Source of the DNA: Bordetella parapertussis
Lineage (GTDB): Bacteria > Pseudomonadota > Gammaproteobacteria > Burkholderiales > SG8-41
DNA length: 64,000 bases
Direction of reading: 5' to 3'
Assembly (NCBI GenBank): GCA_945906815.1
Contig: CAMDRT010000004.1
Span: 1-64,000, forward strand
The first letter of the stretch is position 1; each line of letters opens with the position of its first letter. Position numbers and translations under genes: made by a program. Below the pieces are notes generated by a model. That model had not been told where the DNA came from. It made no database searches and worked only from the letters and a program-made list of their open reading frames with translations. Below are positions 35,142 to 43,573 of the stretch, piece by piece.

Positions 35142-36759
35142 AACCACAGCGGCCTCAGTGCAGGCCCGCGCCAGCGCCGCCGACTTCGACGTCATCGTGG
35201 TCGGCGCAGGCTTTGCCGGCCTCTATATGCTGCACCGGCTGCGCGGCATGGGATTTTCCGTCCGCGTGCTCGAAGCAGCGGGCAGCGTCGGCGGCACGTG
35301 GTACTGGAACCGCTATCCGGGTGCGCGCTGCGACGTCGAAAGCGTCGAGTATTCCTACCAGTTTTCGCCCGAACTGCAGCAGGAATGGGCGTGGAGCGAG
35401 CGCTACGCCGCGCAGCCCGAACTCCTGCGCTACGCCAATCATGTGGCCGATCGCTTCGACCTGCGCCGCGACATCCAGTTCGATACGCGCGTTGCCGCCG
35501 CGACGTTCAACGAAGCCGCGAACCGCTGGATGATCGAGACCGAAACTGGCGCGCGCCACACGGCGGTGTTCTGCGTGATGGCGACCGGCTGTCTTTCAGT
35601 GCCCAACAAGCCGAAATTCAAGGGCACCGCAACGTTCGCCGGAGCGGCCTATCACACCGGCACCTGGCCGCACCAAGGCGTCGATTTCACCGGGCAACGC
35701 GTCGGCATCATCGGCACCGGCTCGTCGGCGGTGCAATCGATCCCGCTGATCGCACGGCAGGCGCAGCATCTTTATGTCTTCCAGCGTACGCCGAGCTTCG
35801 CCGTGCCGGCGCGCAACGCACCGCTCAGCGAGCGCGAGCAGGCGGCGGTCAAAGCCGAGTACCCGGCACTGCGCGCGCTCGCCAAGACGCGCCGCAACGG
35901 ACTGTTCTGCGCGACCACGGCTATCTCGGCGCTGGCGGTCAGCGACGCGGAGCGCGAGCGCGCCTTTCGCGAGCGATGGGAGCGTGGCGGACTGTGCTAC
36001 ACCGGCACCTTCAACGATTTGCTGATCGACAAGCGCGCGAACGAAACGGCCGCGGATTTCCTGCGCGCGCGCATCCGCGAGGTGATGAAGGATCCGCAAA
36101 CCGCTGAGGCGCTCTGCCCGCGCACGGTGGTCGGCGGCAAGCGGCTCTGCATCGACATCGGTTACTACGAGACCTTCAATCGGGAAAACGTCACGCTGAT
36201 CGACCTGAACAAGGCGCCGCTCGAGGCCATCACGCGCGATGGCCTGATCGCGGGCGGCGAGGCCTACAAGCTCGACGCCATCATCTACGCGATCGGTTTC
36301 GATGCGATGACCGGCGCGCTCACGCGCATCGACATCCGCGGCAAGACAGGTGCGCGGCTCGCCGACACATGGGCCGAAGGCCCGTGTACCTATCTGGGCC
36401 TCTGCGTAGCGGGCTTTCCGAACCTGTTCATCGTCACCGGCCCGGGCAGCCCGTCGGTGCTGACCAACATGCTGCCGACCATTGAGCAGCACGTGGAATG
36501 GATTGCCGATTGCATCAACTATCTGCGCGGCAAGGGCCTCTGCCGCATCGACGCCACGCCGCAAGCGCAGGCCGCATGGGTCGCCGAGGTGAACAGGATC
36601 GCGGACGGCACGCTCTTCCCGACCTGCAATTCCTGGTACCTCGGCGCCAACGTTCCGGGAAAGCCGCGGGTGTTCATGCCCTATATTGGCTTTCCGCCCT
36701 ACGTCGAGAAATGCAACGCGGTTGCGGCCAACGGCTATGCGGGTTTTGCTCTCAGCTAA
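35125..36759 (+). CDS. Baeyer-Villiger-type FAD/NADPH monooxygenase
   Basis: 544 residues. FAD-binding VGAGFAGL (residues ~26-33), then GGTWYWNRYPGARCD, the fingerprint F171AG-AAYH177TGTW181P matching FxGxxxHxxxW(P/D), and the second Rossmann motif GIIGTGSSAVQ. These define type I Baeyer-Villiger monooxygenases, which insert oxygen next to a ketone. ATG 35125 overlaps the hydrolase gene in another frame, a sign of coupling. The next segment is the second direct repeat. Confidence 0.93.
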   Translation: MPTLAETTAASVQARASAADFDVIVVGAGFAGLYMLHRLRGMGFSVRVLEAAGSVGGTWYWNRYPGARCDVESVEYSYQFSPELQQEWAWSERYAAQPELLRYANHVADRFDLRRDIQFDTRVAAATFNEAANRWMIETETGARHTAVFCVMATGCLSVPNKPKFKGTATFAGAAYHTGTWPHQGVDFTGQRVGIIGTGSSAVQSIPLIARQAQHLYVFQRTPSFAVPARNAPLSEREQAAVKAEYPALRALAKTRRNGLFCATTAISALAVSDAERERAFRERWERGGLCYTGTFNDLLIDKRANETAADFLRARIREVMKDPQTAEALCPRTVVGGKRLCIDIGYYETFNRENVTLIDLNKAPLEAITRDGLIAGGEAYKLDAIIYAIGFDAMTGALTRIDIRGKTGARLADTWAEGPCTYLGLCVAGFPNLFIVTGPGSPSVLTNMLPTIEQHVEWIADCINYLRGKGLCRIDATPQAQAAWVAEVNRIADGTLFPTCNSWYLGANVPGKPRVFMPYIGFPPYVEKCNAVAANGYAGFALS

Positions 36760-36786
36760 GCACTCAGCCCTGCGTGAATGGGGAAG

Positions 36787-36935
36787 GCCGCAGCGTGAGC
36801 TGGCTCAATTCTTCACGCGTATCGCGACGGCGGGCATACACAAATTGTGATCTCCGTAGTCGCAGCCGCAGAGCTTTCCGTATCACGGGTGATGGTTGAT
36901 CGCAAAGCTGGAGGCAAAAGGCAAGACCTGACCCC
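36787..36935. repeat. ~149-bp direct repeat, copy B
   Basis: Matches 33825-33969 over its whole length with about 20 differences by eye. It lies right after the monooxygenase stop, so the hydrolase-monooxygenase block (33970-36786) is bracketed by direct repeats. It ends in the left arm of the palindrome at 36912-36980. The 318-base interval 36760-37077 holds no gene. Confidence 0.9.
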
Positions 36936-36980
36936 GCCAATGCATCAAGAGCGAAGAGGGTCAGGTCTTGCCTTTTGCCT
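36912..36980. repeat. perfect 23-bp inverted repeat (GGTCAGGTCTTGCC family)
   Basis: Arms at 36912-36934 and 36958-36980 are exact complements (core GCAAGACCTGACCC), separated by 23 bases. Copy A at 33959-33969 carries a single arm only. Similar GACCTGACCCC palindromes often flank REP-associated tyrosine transposase genes; no such gene is here. Confidence 0.85.
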
Positions 36981-37077
36981 GTCAACTTATAGCCGCTAAA
37001 GAAAGAAGAACTTCCCGCCCGACGCCCGCGCTTGCGGGCGTTGCGCTTTTAGCCGCGAGGCGGCGTGAGTCCGGCGT

Positions 37078-38217
37078 TCAGCGCTGGTTGGTGAAGATGA
37101 TGGTGCCTGAGGCTGCGAACATGCCGCCGACCCCATGGCACACCGAGATCTTTGCATTCGGGATCTGTGCAGGGGCGATGCCGCGCATTTGCCGCACGCT
37201 TTCCTGCAGTGCGTACATACCGTACATGCCCGAGTGCATATAGGAGAGGCCCCCGCCGTTCGTATTCAGTGGCAGCTTGCCGCCGGGACGCGTGTTGCCG
37301 TCAGCGATGAATTTGCCGGTTTCCTCGTGCGGCATGAAGCCGAGGTCGCCCAAGCCATACAGCGGCAGATGCGCGAAGGCGTCGTAGATCATCAAATGAT
37401 CGACATCCTGGTGGGTGATACCCGCCTCCCGGAATGCCAGCGGTCCTGCCACCTTGAATGCACGTGAGGAATTGAAGGTCTCCATCTGGCTCACCATCGG
37501 CGTCTCCACGCTCTCGCCCGTGCCGAGGATGTAGACCGGCTTGGTGGGGAAATCCTTGGCGCGATCAGCGCTGGTCAGAATCAGCGCGCCGCCGCCGTCG
37601 GTCACCAGACAGCACTGCAGGATACGCAAAGGATAGGCGATCATGCGCGAGTTGAGCACGTCGGCAACCGTGAGCGGATCCTTCATGGTTGCGCGCGGGT
37701 TTTTCGCCGCCCACTCGCGCTGCACCACGGCCACACTCGCCAACTGCTCGTGCGTGATGCCGTAAGTCTTCATATAGCGCAGCACGGGAATCGGGAACAT
37801 GCTGGCCGGCGTGGTGACGCCGTACGGCACCTCGAACTGACCGTTAAGGCTATCGGGTGCGATCGGGCGCGGCGTACGTCCGATGCCCGACTTGCCGCTT
37901 TCCGCATGTGTGATCAGCGCGGTCGTGCATAGGCCCGCCTCGATGGCCGCTGCCGCATGCCGCACGTGAATCATGAACGAGCAGCCGCCGACCGATGTAT
38001 TGTCGACCCAGGTCGGCTTAATCCCGAGATAGTGACAGACCTGCTGCGGCTGCTCGACCGCCGTTGCAAATCCGTCGATATCCTTGAGGGTCAAACCCGC
38101 ATCCGCGATCGCGTTCAATGCCGCGTCCGCATGCAACTGCATTTGCGACATGTCGGGGATGACGCCGAGCTTGGTGGTTTCGGCCGCGCCGACAACGGCA
38201 ACCTGGTTTCTGCGCAT
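37078..38217 (-). CDS. thiolase-like (SCP2/Ltp2-type) protein
   Basis: 379 residues, thiolase fold with NQVAVVGAAETTKLG at the start, an NTSVGGCSF loop where thiolases have the nucleophilic Cys (the Cys is at 79, shifted from the usual CxSG), and CHGVGGMFAASGTIIF at the end. It is coupled to a DUF35 partner (stop at 38223, ATG 38217, GGAAGG upstream). The pair resembles Ltp2-DUF35 retro-aldolases of steroid side-chain catabolism and acyl-CoA thiolases; either C-C cleavage or thiolysis is possible. Confidence 0.87.
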   Translation of the reverse strand: MRRNQVAVVGAAETTKLGVIPDMSQMQLHADAALNAIADAGLTLKDIDGFATAVEQPQQVCHYLGIKPTWVDNTSVGGCSFMIHVRHAAAAIEAGLCTTALITHAESGKSGIGRTPRPIAPDSLNGQFEVPYGVTTPASMFPIPVLRYMKTYGITHEQLASVAVVQREWAAKNPRATMKDPLTVADVLNSRMIAYPLRILQCCLVTDGGGALILTSADRAKDFPTKPVYILGTGESVETPMVSQMETFNSSRAFKVAGPLAFREAGITHQDVDHLMIYDAFAHLPLYGLGDLGFMPHEETGKFIADGNTRPGGKLPLNTNGGGLSYMHSGMYGMYALQESVRQMRGIAPAQIPNAKISVCHGVGGMFAASGTIIFTNQR

Positions 38218-38222
38218 GATGG

Positions 38223-38633
38223 TTAGCCTTCCGTCCGCACGAACAGGGGGAGTGTGGTCTGGTCGTCGATCTTCTCGAACTTGACCTGCACTTTCATGTC
38301 GAGCTGCAGCGCTTCGGGCGTCTGCGGGCAATCGACGATATTGGTCATCATGCGCGGGCCCTCTTCGAGCTCGACCACCGCGATCGAGTAGGGCGGCGTG
38401 AAGCCCGGCGCCGGGCGATGATGGATGATGTAGCTGTAGAGGAAACCCTTGCCGCTTGCCTTGAACGCGCTCACCTCGCGGTGACCGCAGTCTGGACAGA
38501 AGGGCCGCGGCGGGAAGTAGACCTTGGCGCACTTGTTGCAGCGCTGCAGACGCAGCTCCCCGGCGTTAGCCCCATCCCAGAAATGCTTGGTCTCCGGCGT
38601 CGCTTTAGGACGCGCGCGTTGCGGTTCTGCCAT
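38223..38633 (-). CDS. Zn-ribbon OB-fold protein (DUF35)
   Basis: 136 residues. Rubredoxin-like zinc ribbon CNKC...CPDC near residue 35, followed by an OB-fold (ASGKGFLYSYIIHHR; PYSIAVVELEEGPRMMTN). DUF35 proteins are obligate partners of thiolase-like proteins and can bind acyl-CoA. ATG 38633 has AAGGAGG, the strongest ribosome site in this region. It is upstream of and adjacent to the thiolase-like gene. Confidence 0.9.
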   Translation of the reverse strand: MAEPQRARPKATPETKHFWDGANAGELRLQRCNKCAKVYFPPRPFCPDCGHREVSAFKASGKGFLYSYIIHHRPAPGFTPPYSIAVVELEEGPRMMTNIVDCPQTPEALQLDMKVQVKFEKIDDQTTLPLFVRTEG

Positions 38634-38868
38634 CGGCAACCTCCTTGGATTCACTATGACTTGCGTCGCGCACTTTATCTCTACGCTTGAGAGTTCATAT
38701 ACTTAGAGTGCACGAGGTGTTCTGGAGCGGGCATGATAGCAACACACTGCGACCGTTGCCAAGTTTCTGTACGGTTGCGCAAATGCGGCTGATAACTGCG
38801 GTAGACTTCGATCTGATCGACCGGGCATGCAGCCAGGCAATGTGGACTCGCTGCGCGCCCGCGGGGGC

Positions 38869-38984
38869 TAGTGTACTGCTTCGCAATTCATGGGATATTC
38901 CCTCCCCTTCAAGGAGGGCTGGGGTGGGGATGGAGTGGCATTCGCGCGACATTACCCCATCCCCCTCCCAGCCTCCCCCTTGAA
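38869..38984 (-). repeat. GC-rich interspersed repeat, copy 3 (inverted)
   Basis: Reverse-complement match to copy 1 (149-268), including the CATGAATTGCG tail and CCCTCCCC...GGGGAGG arms. It occupies the gap between the divergent DUF35 gene (38633) and the BNR gene (39090). The rest of the gap shows no gene, only an unremarkable promoter-like AT region near 38640-38710. Confidence 0.8.
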
Positions 38985-39089
38985 AGGGGAGGAGTTTCTC
39001 TGGTGCCGTTGCATAAGTGCCGCAGAGTGTGAAGCACTACACTAGTTGTTAGCGGCGAAAAGATCACGAAACTATGGGGAGATCATGCG

Positions 39090-40133
39090 ATGACCAACAC
39101 AGTTTATGTCGGCGTCACCAACCGGACGGGCGGATCGGTCAGCGGCGTGTATCGCCGCCCCGAAGACCGCGACACGTGGGAATTCTGCGATGCGATCAAG
39201 GACACGCATGTGCATGCGATCGCGGTGCATCCCGGGGATCCGGCGGTAGTCTATGCCGCCACCAGCAGGGGTCTGCTGCGCAGCGACGATCGCGGCACCA
39301 CCTGGACCTGTGCCGTGGCGCCCGATGGAGACGAGCAGATGTGGTCCGTGCTGTTCCACCCGAAGAATCCGCAGACCATCCTTACCGGCACCGCGCCCTT
39401 GGGCCTGCACCGCAGCGACGATGGCGGCCGAACCTGGAAGCGCATGCCGCGCCCCCAGATCGCGGAACGCATGGTGGGCGCCTTTGCGTCGCGGATCATG
39501 CGCATGGGCATCGCGCCGCAATACCCCGATGTCATCTGGGCGGGTATGGAAGTAAACGGCGCGATGCGCAGCGACGATGGCGGGGAGTCCTGGACTGATC
39601 TTAGCGACAACCTCGTGACCCAGTCGCGCCAGCCGCATCTGGAAAGCGCCCTGCTCACCAAGGACAAGGCCGAAGGCATGCTGGACGTGCATGCGATATG
39701 CGTCTCCCCGGCGGCGCCCGAGACGCCGTTCCTCGCGCTGCGCCTGGGCCTGTTTCGCGGCGAGGATCGTGGCATGCATTGGCGTGATCTGAATATCGGT
39801 CAGCATGCAGCGCACCTGCGCTATGGTCGCGATATCGTCGTCGCACCCTGGGATCCGCACACGCTGTTTGCCTGTGTTGCCGATTCCTCCCGTGGCCACG
39901 CGGGACGCCTCTACCGGAGCGCGGATACCGGCGCGACGTGGACGCAGATCGACCGCGGGGTGGAGGTGAAAAGCACGATGACGGGCGTTGCCCCCAATCC
40001 TGACCATCCCTCCCACATCCATTGCGTCACGCGTCAGGGGCAGACCTTCAGCACTGATGATGATGGTGCAACCTGGCGGGGGCTACCGTTGCCGGAAGGC
40101 TCGGGCGCGGCCGTCACCATCGCCTGTGGCTGA
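39090..40133 (+). CDS. BNR/sialidase-like beta-propeller protein
   Basis: 347 residues with recurring S-D-D-G-G-(R/E)-(T/S)-W Asp-box motifs (RSDDRGTTW, RSDDGGRTW, RSDDGGESW, GEDRGMHW, RSADTGATW, STDDDGATW), at least six blades. No signal peptide, so probably cytoplasmic. Such propellers can be glycosidases or mere sensors; no sialidase RIP motif is seen. ATG 39090 follows GGGGAG. It begins a plus-strand run continuing with thiolase/DUF35. Confidence 0.85.
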   Translation: MTNTVYVGVTNRTGGSVSGVYRRPEDRDTWEFCDAIKDTHVHAIAVHPGDPAVVYAATSRGLLRSDDRGTTWTCAVAPDGDEQMWSVLFHPKNPQTILTGTAPLGLHRSDDGGRTWKRMPRPQIAERMVGAFASRIMRMGIAPQYPDVIWAGMEVNGAMRSDDGGESWTDLSDNLVTQSRQPHLESALLTKDKAEGMLDVHAICVSPAAPETPFLALRLGLFRGEDRGMHWRDLNIGQHAAHLRYGRDIVVAPWDPHTLFACVADSSRGHAGRLYRSADTGATWTQIDRGVEVKSTMTGVAPNPDHPSHIHCVTRQGQTFSTDDDGATWRGLPLPEGSGAAVTIACG

Positions 40134-40174
40134 AGCGGGCTCTGCTAAGCCCCGATAACAAGGAGGATCGCACT

Positions 40175-41431
40175 ATGCCACTGCCAGCCGACACGGACGT
40201 TTCCACTCCGAAGTACCTCAGAGACAAGTACGCCATCGTGGGGGTGGGTGAGACCACCTACACGCGCGGCTCCGGCATGACCACCCGCGCGCTCGGCAGC
40301 TGGGCGGTGCGCAACGCCATCCTCGACGCCGGGCTTATGGCCGCCGACGTCGACGGCATGCTGTCCTACCAATCGGGCGACTCTACCTTCGCGCCCTTCA
40401 TCGCCGGCGATCTCGGCATCCGCCTCAACTTCTACATGGATGTGTTCGGCGGCGGCTCGTCGACGGAAGCGCTGATCGGCATCGCCATGGGCGTGATCGA
40501 GGCCGGCATGTGCAAGACCGTGGTTATCTTCCGTGCCATGAACGGCTACTCCCAGGTACGCATCGGCGGCACCGGGGCCCGCTCGGCCGCGCCGGTCACC
40601 GGCGACATGCTGCATTCCCGCGCCTACGGCTGGCAAAGCGCCGGGCAGAGTTTCAGCTTCACCTTCATGCGTCACATGTACGATTACGGCACCACGCCGG
40701 CGCAGGTGGCGGCAGTGCGCGCCGCGCACTCCGAACACGCCTCCAACAACCCCAAAGCGTTCTACAAGGAGCGCGTGACGGTGGAGGACGTACTGGCGAG
40801 CCGCATCATCTGCAAGCCGCTGCACCTGCTCGACTGCTGCGTGGAGACCGACAACGCCACGGCCATCATCGTCACCAGCGCCGACCGCGCCCGGGACGCC
40901 CGCCACCCCCGAGCGCTTATCCGCGCCGTTGCGGGCCGCGTGTGCAAGCCACGCGCCGATATGCACTATCAGGCGGGACCGATTTCGACGGTGGCCGGCA
41001 AGTACGCACGCGAGATCCTGTGGCCCAATGCCGGCGTCGGCCCGCAGGATATCGACGTCACCGGCTCCTACGACGCCTTTACTTTCACCACCCTGCTGCA
41101 GCTCGAGGACTACGGCTTTTGCAAGAAGGGCGAAGGCGGCCAGTACGTCAGCGACGGCACCATTCGGCTGGGCGGCAAGCGCCCCAACAACACCAGCGGC
41201 GGCCATCAGTGCGAGGGCTACACGCACGGCATGAGTATGGTGATCGAAAACGTGCGCCAACTGCGCCACGACGTCGACGACAGTTGCCCGGTCGGCCCTG
41301 ACGGCAAGCGCAAGCACACCTACGACTATCAGGAAGGGGGCTGCCGGCAAGTGAAGAATTGCGAGGTGACCGCCAACCTCGGCTGGGCCATGCCGGGTAC
41401 CGGATCGGCCATGGTCATGCGGCGCGATTGA
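40175..41431 (+). CDS. thiolase-like protein lacking the catalytic cysteines
   Basis: 418 residues, SCP2/Ltp2-like thiolase fold (KYAIVGVGETTYTRGS; TGSYDAFTFTTLLQLEDYG). At the nucleophile position the sequence is VFGGGSSTEAL without Cys, and the C-terminal NLGWAMPGTGSAMV also lacks the second thiolase Cys. Claisen thiolysis is therefore unlikely; a retro-aldol-type C-C cleavage as for Ltp2-DUF35 is a better guess. ATG 40175 after AAGGAGG. It is 14 bases from a DUF35 partner. Confidence 0.87.
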   Translation: MPLPADTDVSTPKYLRDKYAIVGVGETTYTRGSGMTTRALGSWAVRNAILDAGLMAADVDGMLSYQSGDSTFAPFIAGDLGIRLNFYMDVFGGGSSTEALIGIAMGVIEAGMCKTVVIFRAMNGYSQVRIGGTGARSAAPVTGDMLHSRAYGWQSAGQSFSFTFMRHMYDYGTTPAQVAAVRAAHSEHASNNPKAFYKERVTVEDVLASRIICKPLHLLDCCVETDNATAIIVTSADRARDARHPRALIRAVAGRVCKPRADMHYQAGPISTVAGKYAREILWPNAGVGPQDIDVTGSYDAFTFTTLLQLEDYGFCKKGEGGQYVSDGTIRLGGKRPNNTSGGHQCEGYTHGMSMVIENVRQLRHDVDDSCPVGPDGKRKHTYDYQEGGCRQVKNCEVTANLGWAMPGTGSAMVMRRD

Positions 41432-41445
41432 GAGGAGACCAGACT

Positions 41446-41967
41446 ATGTCCATCACAGCCGATTATCTCGGAATGGGTCTCAAGCTCGATGCGCTCGACG
41501 GCGAGAACGTCGCGTACTTCAAGCACTGCGCCGAGCACAATTTCCACCTGCAGCAGTGCAACGACTGCAAGCTCACGCGCTATCCGCCCACCACCGCCTG
41601 CCCCTGGTGCATGTGCCGCGAGGCCACATGGGCGCCCGTCGAGGGCAAGGGCGCGGTGCACGCCTACACGGAGGTGCATCACGCCATCCAGCCGGCATTC
41701 AAGGCCCACACGCCCTACTTGATCCTGCTGGTCGATCTCGACACTCAGAAGGGCAAGCCTACCGCCGACGAAGCCCTGCGCGTGGTCGGCAACCTCGTCA
41801 CGCCCGACGGCAAGCTGGCACCACCCGAACTCGTCAAGACAGTCGGCATCGGCACCCGCGTGCGCATGGTGTTCTCCGACGCAGGCCCGGGCCTCTCGCT
41901 GCCGCAATGGGCCATCGACGAGAGCGCCACGCAACCCGACAAGCCGTGGCGCTATCCGCAGGAGTGA
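41446..41967 (+). CDS. Zn-ribbon OB-fold protein (DUF35), partner of the preceding thiolase-like gene
   Basis: 173 residues: zinc ribbon CNDC...CPWC (residues ~37-54), OB-fold with GKGAVHAYTEVHH and PYLILLVDLDTQKGK. ATG 41446 with AGAGGAG upstream. It makes the second DUF35/thiolase pair in the island, in the reverse gene order to the first one. Confidence 0.88.
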   Translation: MSITADYLGMGLKLDALDGENVAYFKHCAEHNFHLQQCNDCKLTRYPPTTACPWCMCREATWAPVEGKGAVHAYTEVHHAIQPAFKAHTPYLILLVDLDTQKGKPTADEALRVVGNLVTPDGKLAPPELVKTVGIGTRVRMVFSDAGPGLSLPQWAIDESATQPDKPWRYPQE

Positions 41968-42041
41968 GAGGGTTCGCCCGTATTTTCCGTTCATACCAAC
42001 GACATCCCGCAATGGACTTGTGACTCGAAAGGAACGATCGC

Positions 42042-42812
42042 GTGCATATCAATCCCATGAAGGCCGCTGTCGAACGCGGCGAGCTACAAATCGGCACCTG
42101 GGTCAACCTCGTGCGCAATCCGGCAATCCTGACATTGTTGAAAAACGCCGGCCTGGATTTTGCCCGCATCGACATGGAACATTCAGCCCTGTCGATCGAA
42201 AGTCTCGCCGACATGGCGATCCTCGCGCGTGCACTCGAGTTTCCCATCGCCGTGCGCCCACCCCATGCCAACCGCGAATGGATCACGCGGCTGCTCGATT
42301 GCGGCGTGTGGAACCTGCACTGCCCGCAAGTGGAAAACCTGGCTCACGCTCGCGAGATCGCGGACGCAGCGCACTATGCGCCACGCGGCAATCGCGGCAT
42401 GTCCGGCACCAGCCCATCGAGCGAGTACGAATTCAAACCTGCAGTCGAGCGCAACAAGTTCGCCAACGACCAGGTGCACGTTACGGTAATGTTCGAAACC
42501 GACGAAGCGTTCAACGATCTTGACGCGATCGCCGCCACTGACGGCATCGATGCGCTGACCCTCGGCCCGACCGATCTGGCGCAAAACCTTGGCGTCTTTG
42601 GCAAGCCGGAAATGGGCAAGGTTCTCGATGAACGGCGCGACCTGATTCTTGCCGCCGCGAAGAAGCACGGGAAGACCTGCGCCATGCTGGTCGGCAGCCA
42701 GGAACAGGCGCAGCAGTGGAAGGAAGCCGGCGTGTTGCTGCTGGTGTACAAGAGCGAAGTCGAAATTCTTGCCAACGGTTTTCGCGATGCGATGAAGGCG
42801 ATCCGCGGCTAG
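42042..42812 (+). CDS. HpcH/HpaI family aldolase
   Basis: 256 residues, class II aldolase for 2-keto-3-deoxy acids. FARIDMEHSALSIESL, VRPPHANREWI, MFETDEAFND and ALTLGPTDLAQNLGV carry the metal-Glu/Asp region and the catalytic Arg strand. GTG 42042 with AAAGGAAC upstream. Follows the DUF35 gene in the same orientation; could split an aldol product of the thiolase-like enzyme. Confidence 0.9.
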   Translation: MHINPMKAAVERGELQIGTWVNLVRNPAILTLLKNAGLDFARIDMEHSALSIESLADMAILARALEFPIAVRPPHANREWITRLLDCGVWNLHCPQVENLAHAREIADAAHYAPRGNRGMSGTSPSSEYEFKPAVERNKFANDQVHVTVMFETDEAFNDLDAIAATDGIDALTLGPTDLAQNLGVFGKPEMGKVLDERRDLILAAAKKHGKTCAMLVGSQEQAQQWKEAGVLLLVYKSEVEILANGFRDAMKAIRG

Positions 42813-42931
42813 CTGGGCTCCGACGTGAGCCCCGAACTCGCACTACCGCAGTGGACCCTCTCCACACGACGCTGGACTTCCTTACACGCCGGTGCAAGAA
42901 TTGATACCCCATTCAGAGGTAGGAGATTTCG

Positions 42932-43549
42932 ATGCAACGTCGTACCGTACTTGCCGCGGCGGCAATCGTGCTCGCCGTATCCGCTTGTTCGCAGATGGGC
43001 GGCCAATCCGAAACCAGCTGGACCACGCTCATAGACGGTGAGCAGGGTCTCGAGAATTTCACGCGTGTAGGCGGTGCGAACTGGCGCGCGGAGGGTGGTG
43101 CCATCGTCGCCGACAAGATAACCAACACGGGTTACCTTCTTACGAAGCAGTCGTACCGCGATTTCGTCATTCGCGCCGAATTCTGGGCCGAGACCAACAC
43201 GAACAGCGGCATCTTCATCCGCATCACAACACCGCCGAAGATCACGGCGACGGAGTCCTACGAAGCCAACATCTACGACCAGCGGGCGGCGGGCCTCGAT
43301 TACGGGACCGGCGGGGTTCCGAATTTCGCCAAGGTTGAGACGCCCTATCCGAAGACGGCCAGCCAGTGGAACACGTACGTCATCACCGCGAAAGGTTCCG
43401 TCATCACGATTGAGTTGAACGGTCGCCAGACCGCGGTCATCAAAGATGCGAAGTTCCTGAGCGGTCCCTTTGCGCTCCAAGGCGGCGCCCATGGCAAGGA
43501 GGCGGGCGGCGCCATCAAGTGGCGTAAGGTGCAGGTCCGCGAGCTCTAG
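42932..43549 (+). CDS. DUF1080 (3-keto-disaccharide hydrolase-like) lipoprotein
   Basis: 205 residues. Lipobox VSAC with Cys19, then a concanavalin-like sandwich: TTLIDGEQGLENFTRVG, WRAEGGAIVADK, DFVIRAEFWAETNTNSGIFIR, PYPKTASQWNTYVITAKG and a closing IKWRKVQVREL. These domains bind or cleave keto-sugars in other bacteria. ATG 42932 follows AGGTAGGAGA. The aminotransferase gene starts 24 bases after its stop. Confidence 0.85.
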   Translation: MQRRTVLAAAAIVLAVSACSQMGGQSETSWTTLIDGEQGLENFTRVGGANWRAEGGAIVADKITNTGYLLTKQSYRDFVIRAEFWAETNTNSGIFIRITTPPKITATESYEANIYDQRAAGLDYGTGGVPNFAKVETPYPKTASQWNTYVITAKGSVITIELNGRQTAVIKDAKFLSGPFALQGGAHGKEAGGAIKWRKVQVREL

Positions 43550-43573
43550 ACCCAGTCGCTGCGTCATAGCGGC

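Noticed and set aside
36764..36985. 73-residue minus-strand ORF
   Set aside because: Lies wholly inside the direct repeat and palindrome; no ribosome site or family.
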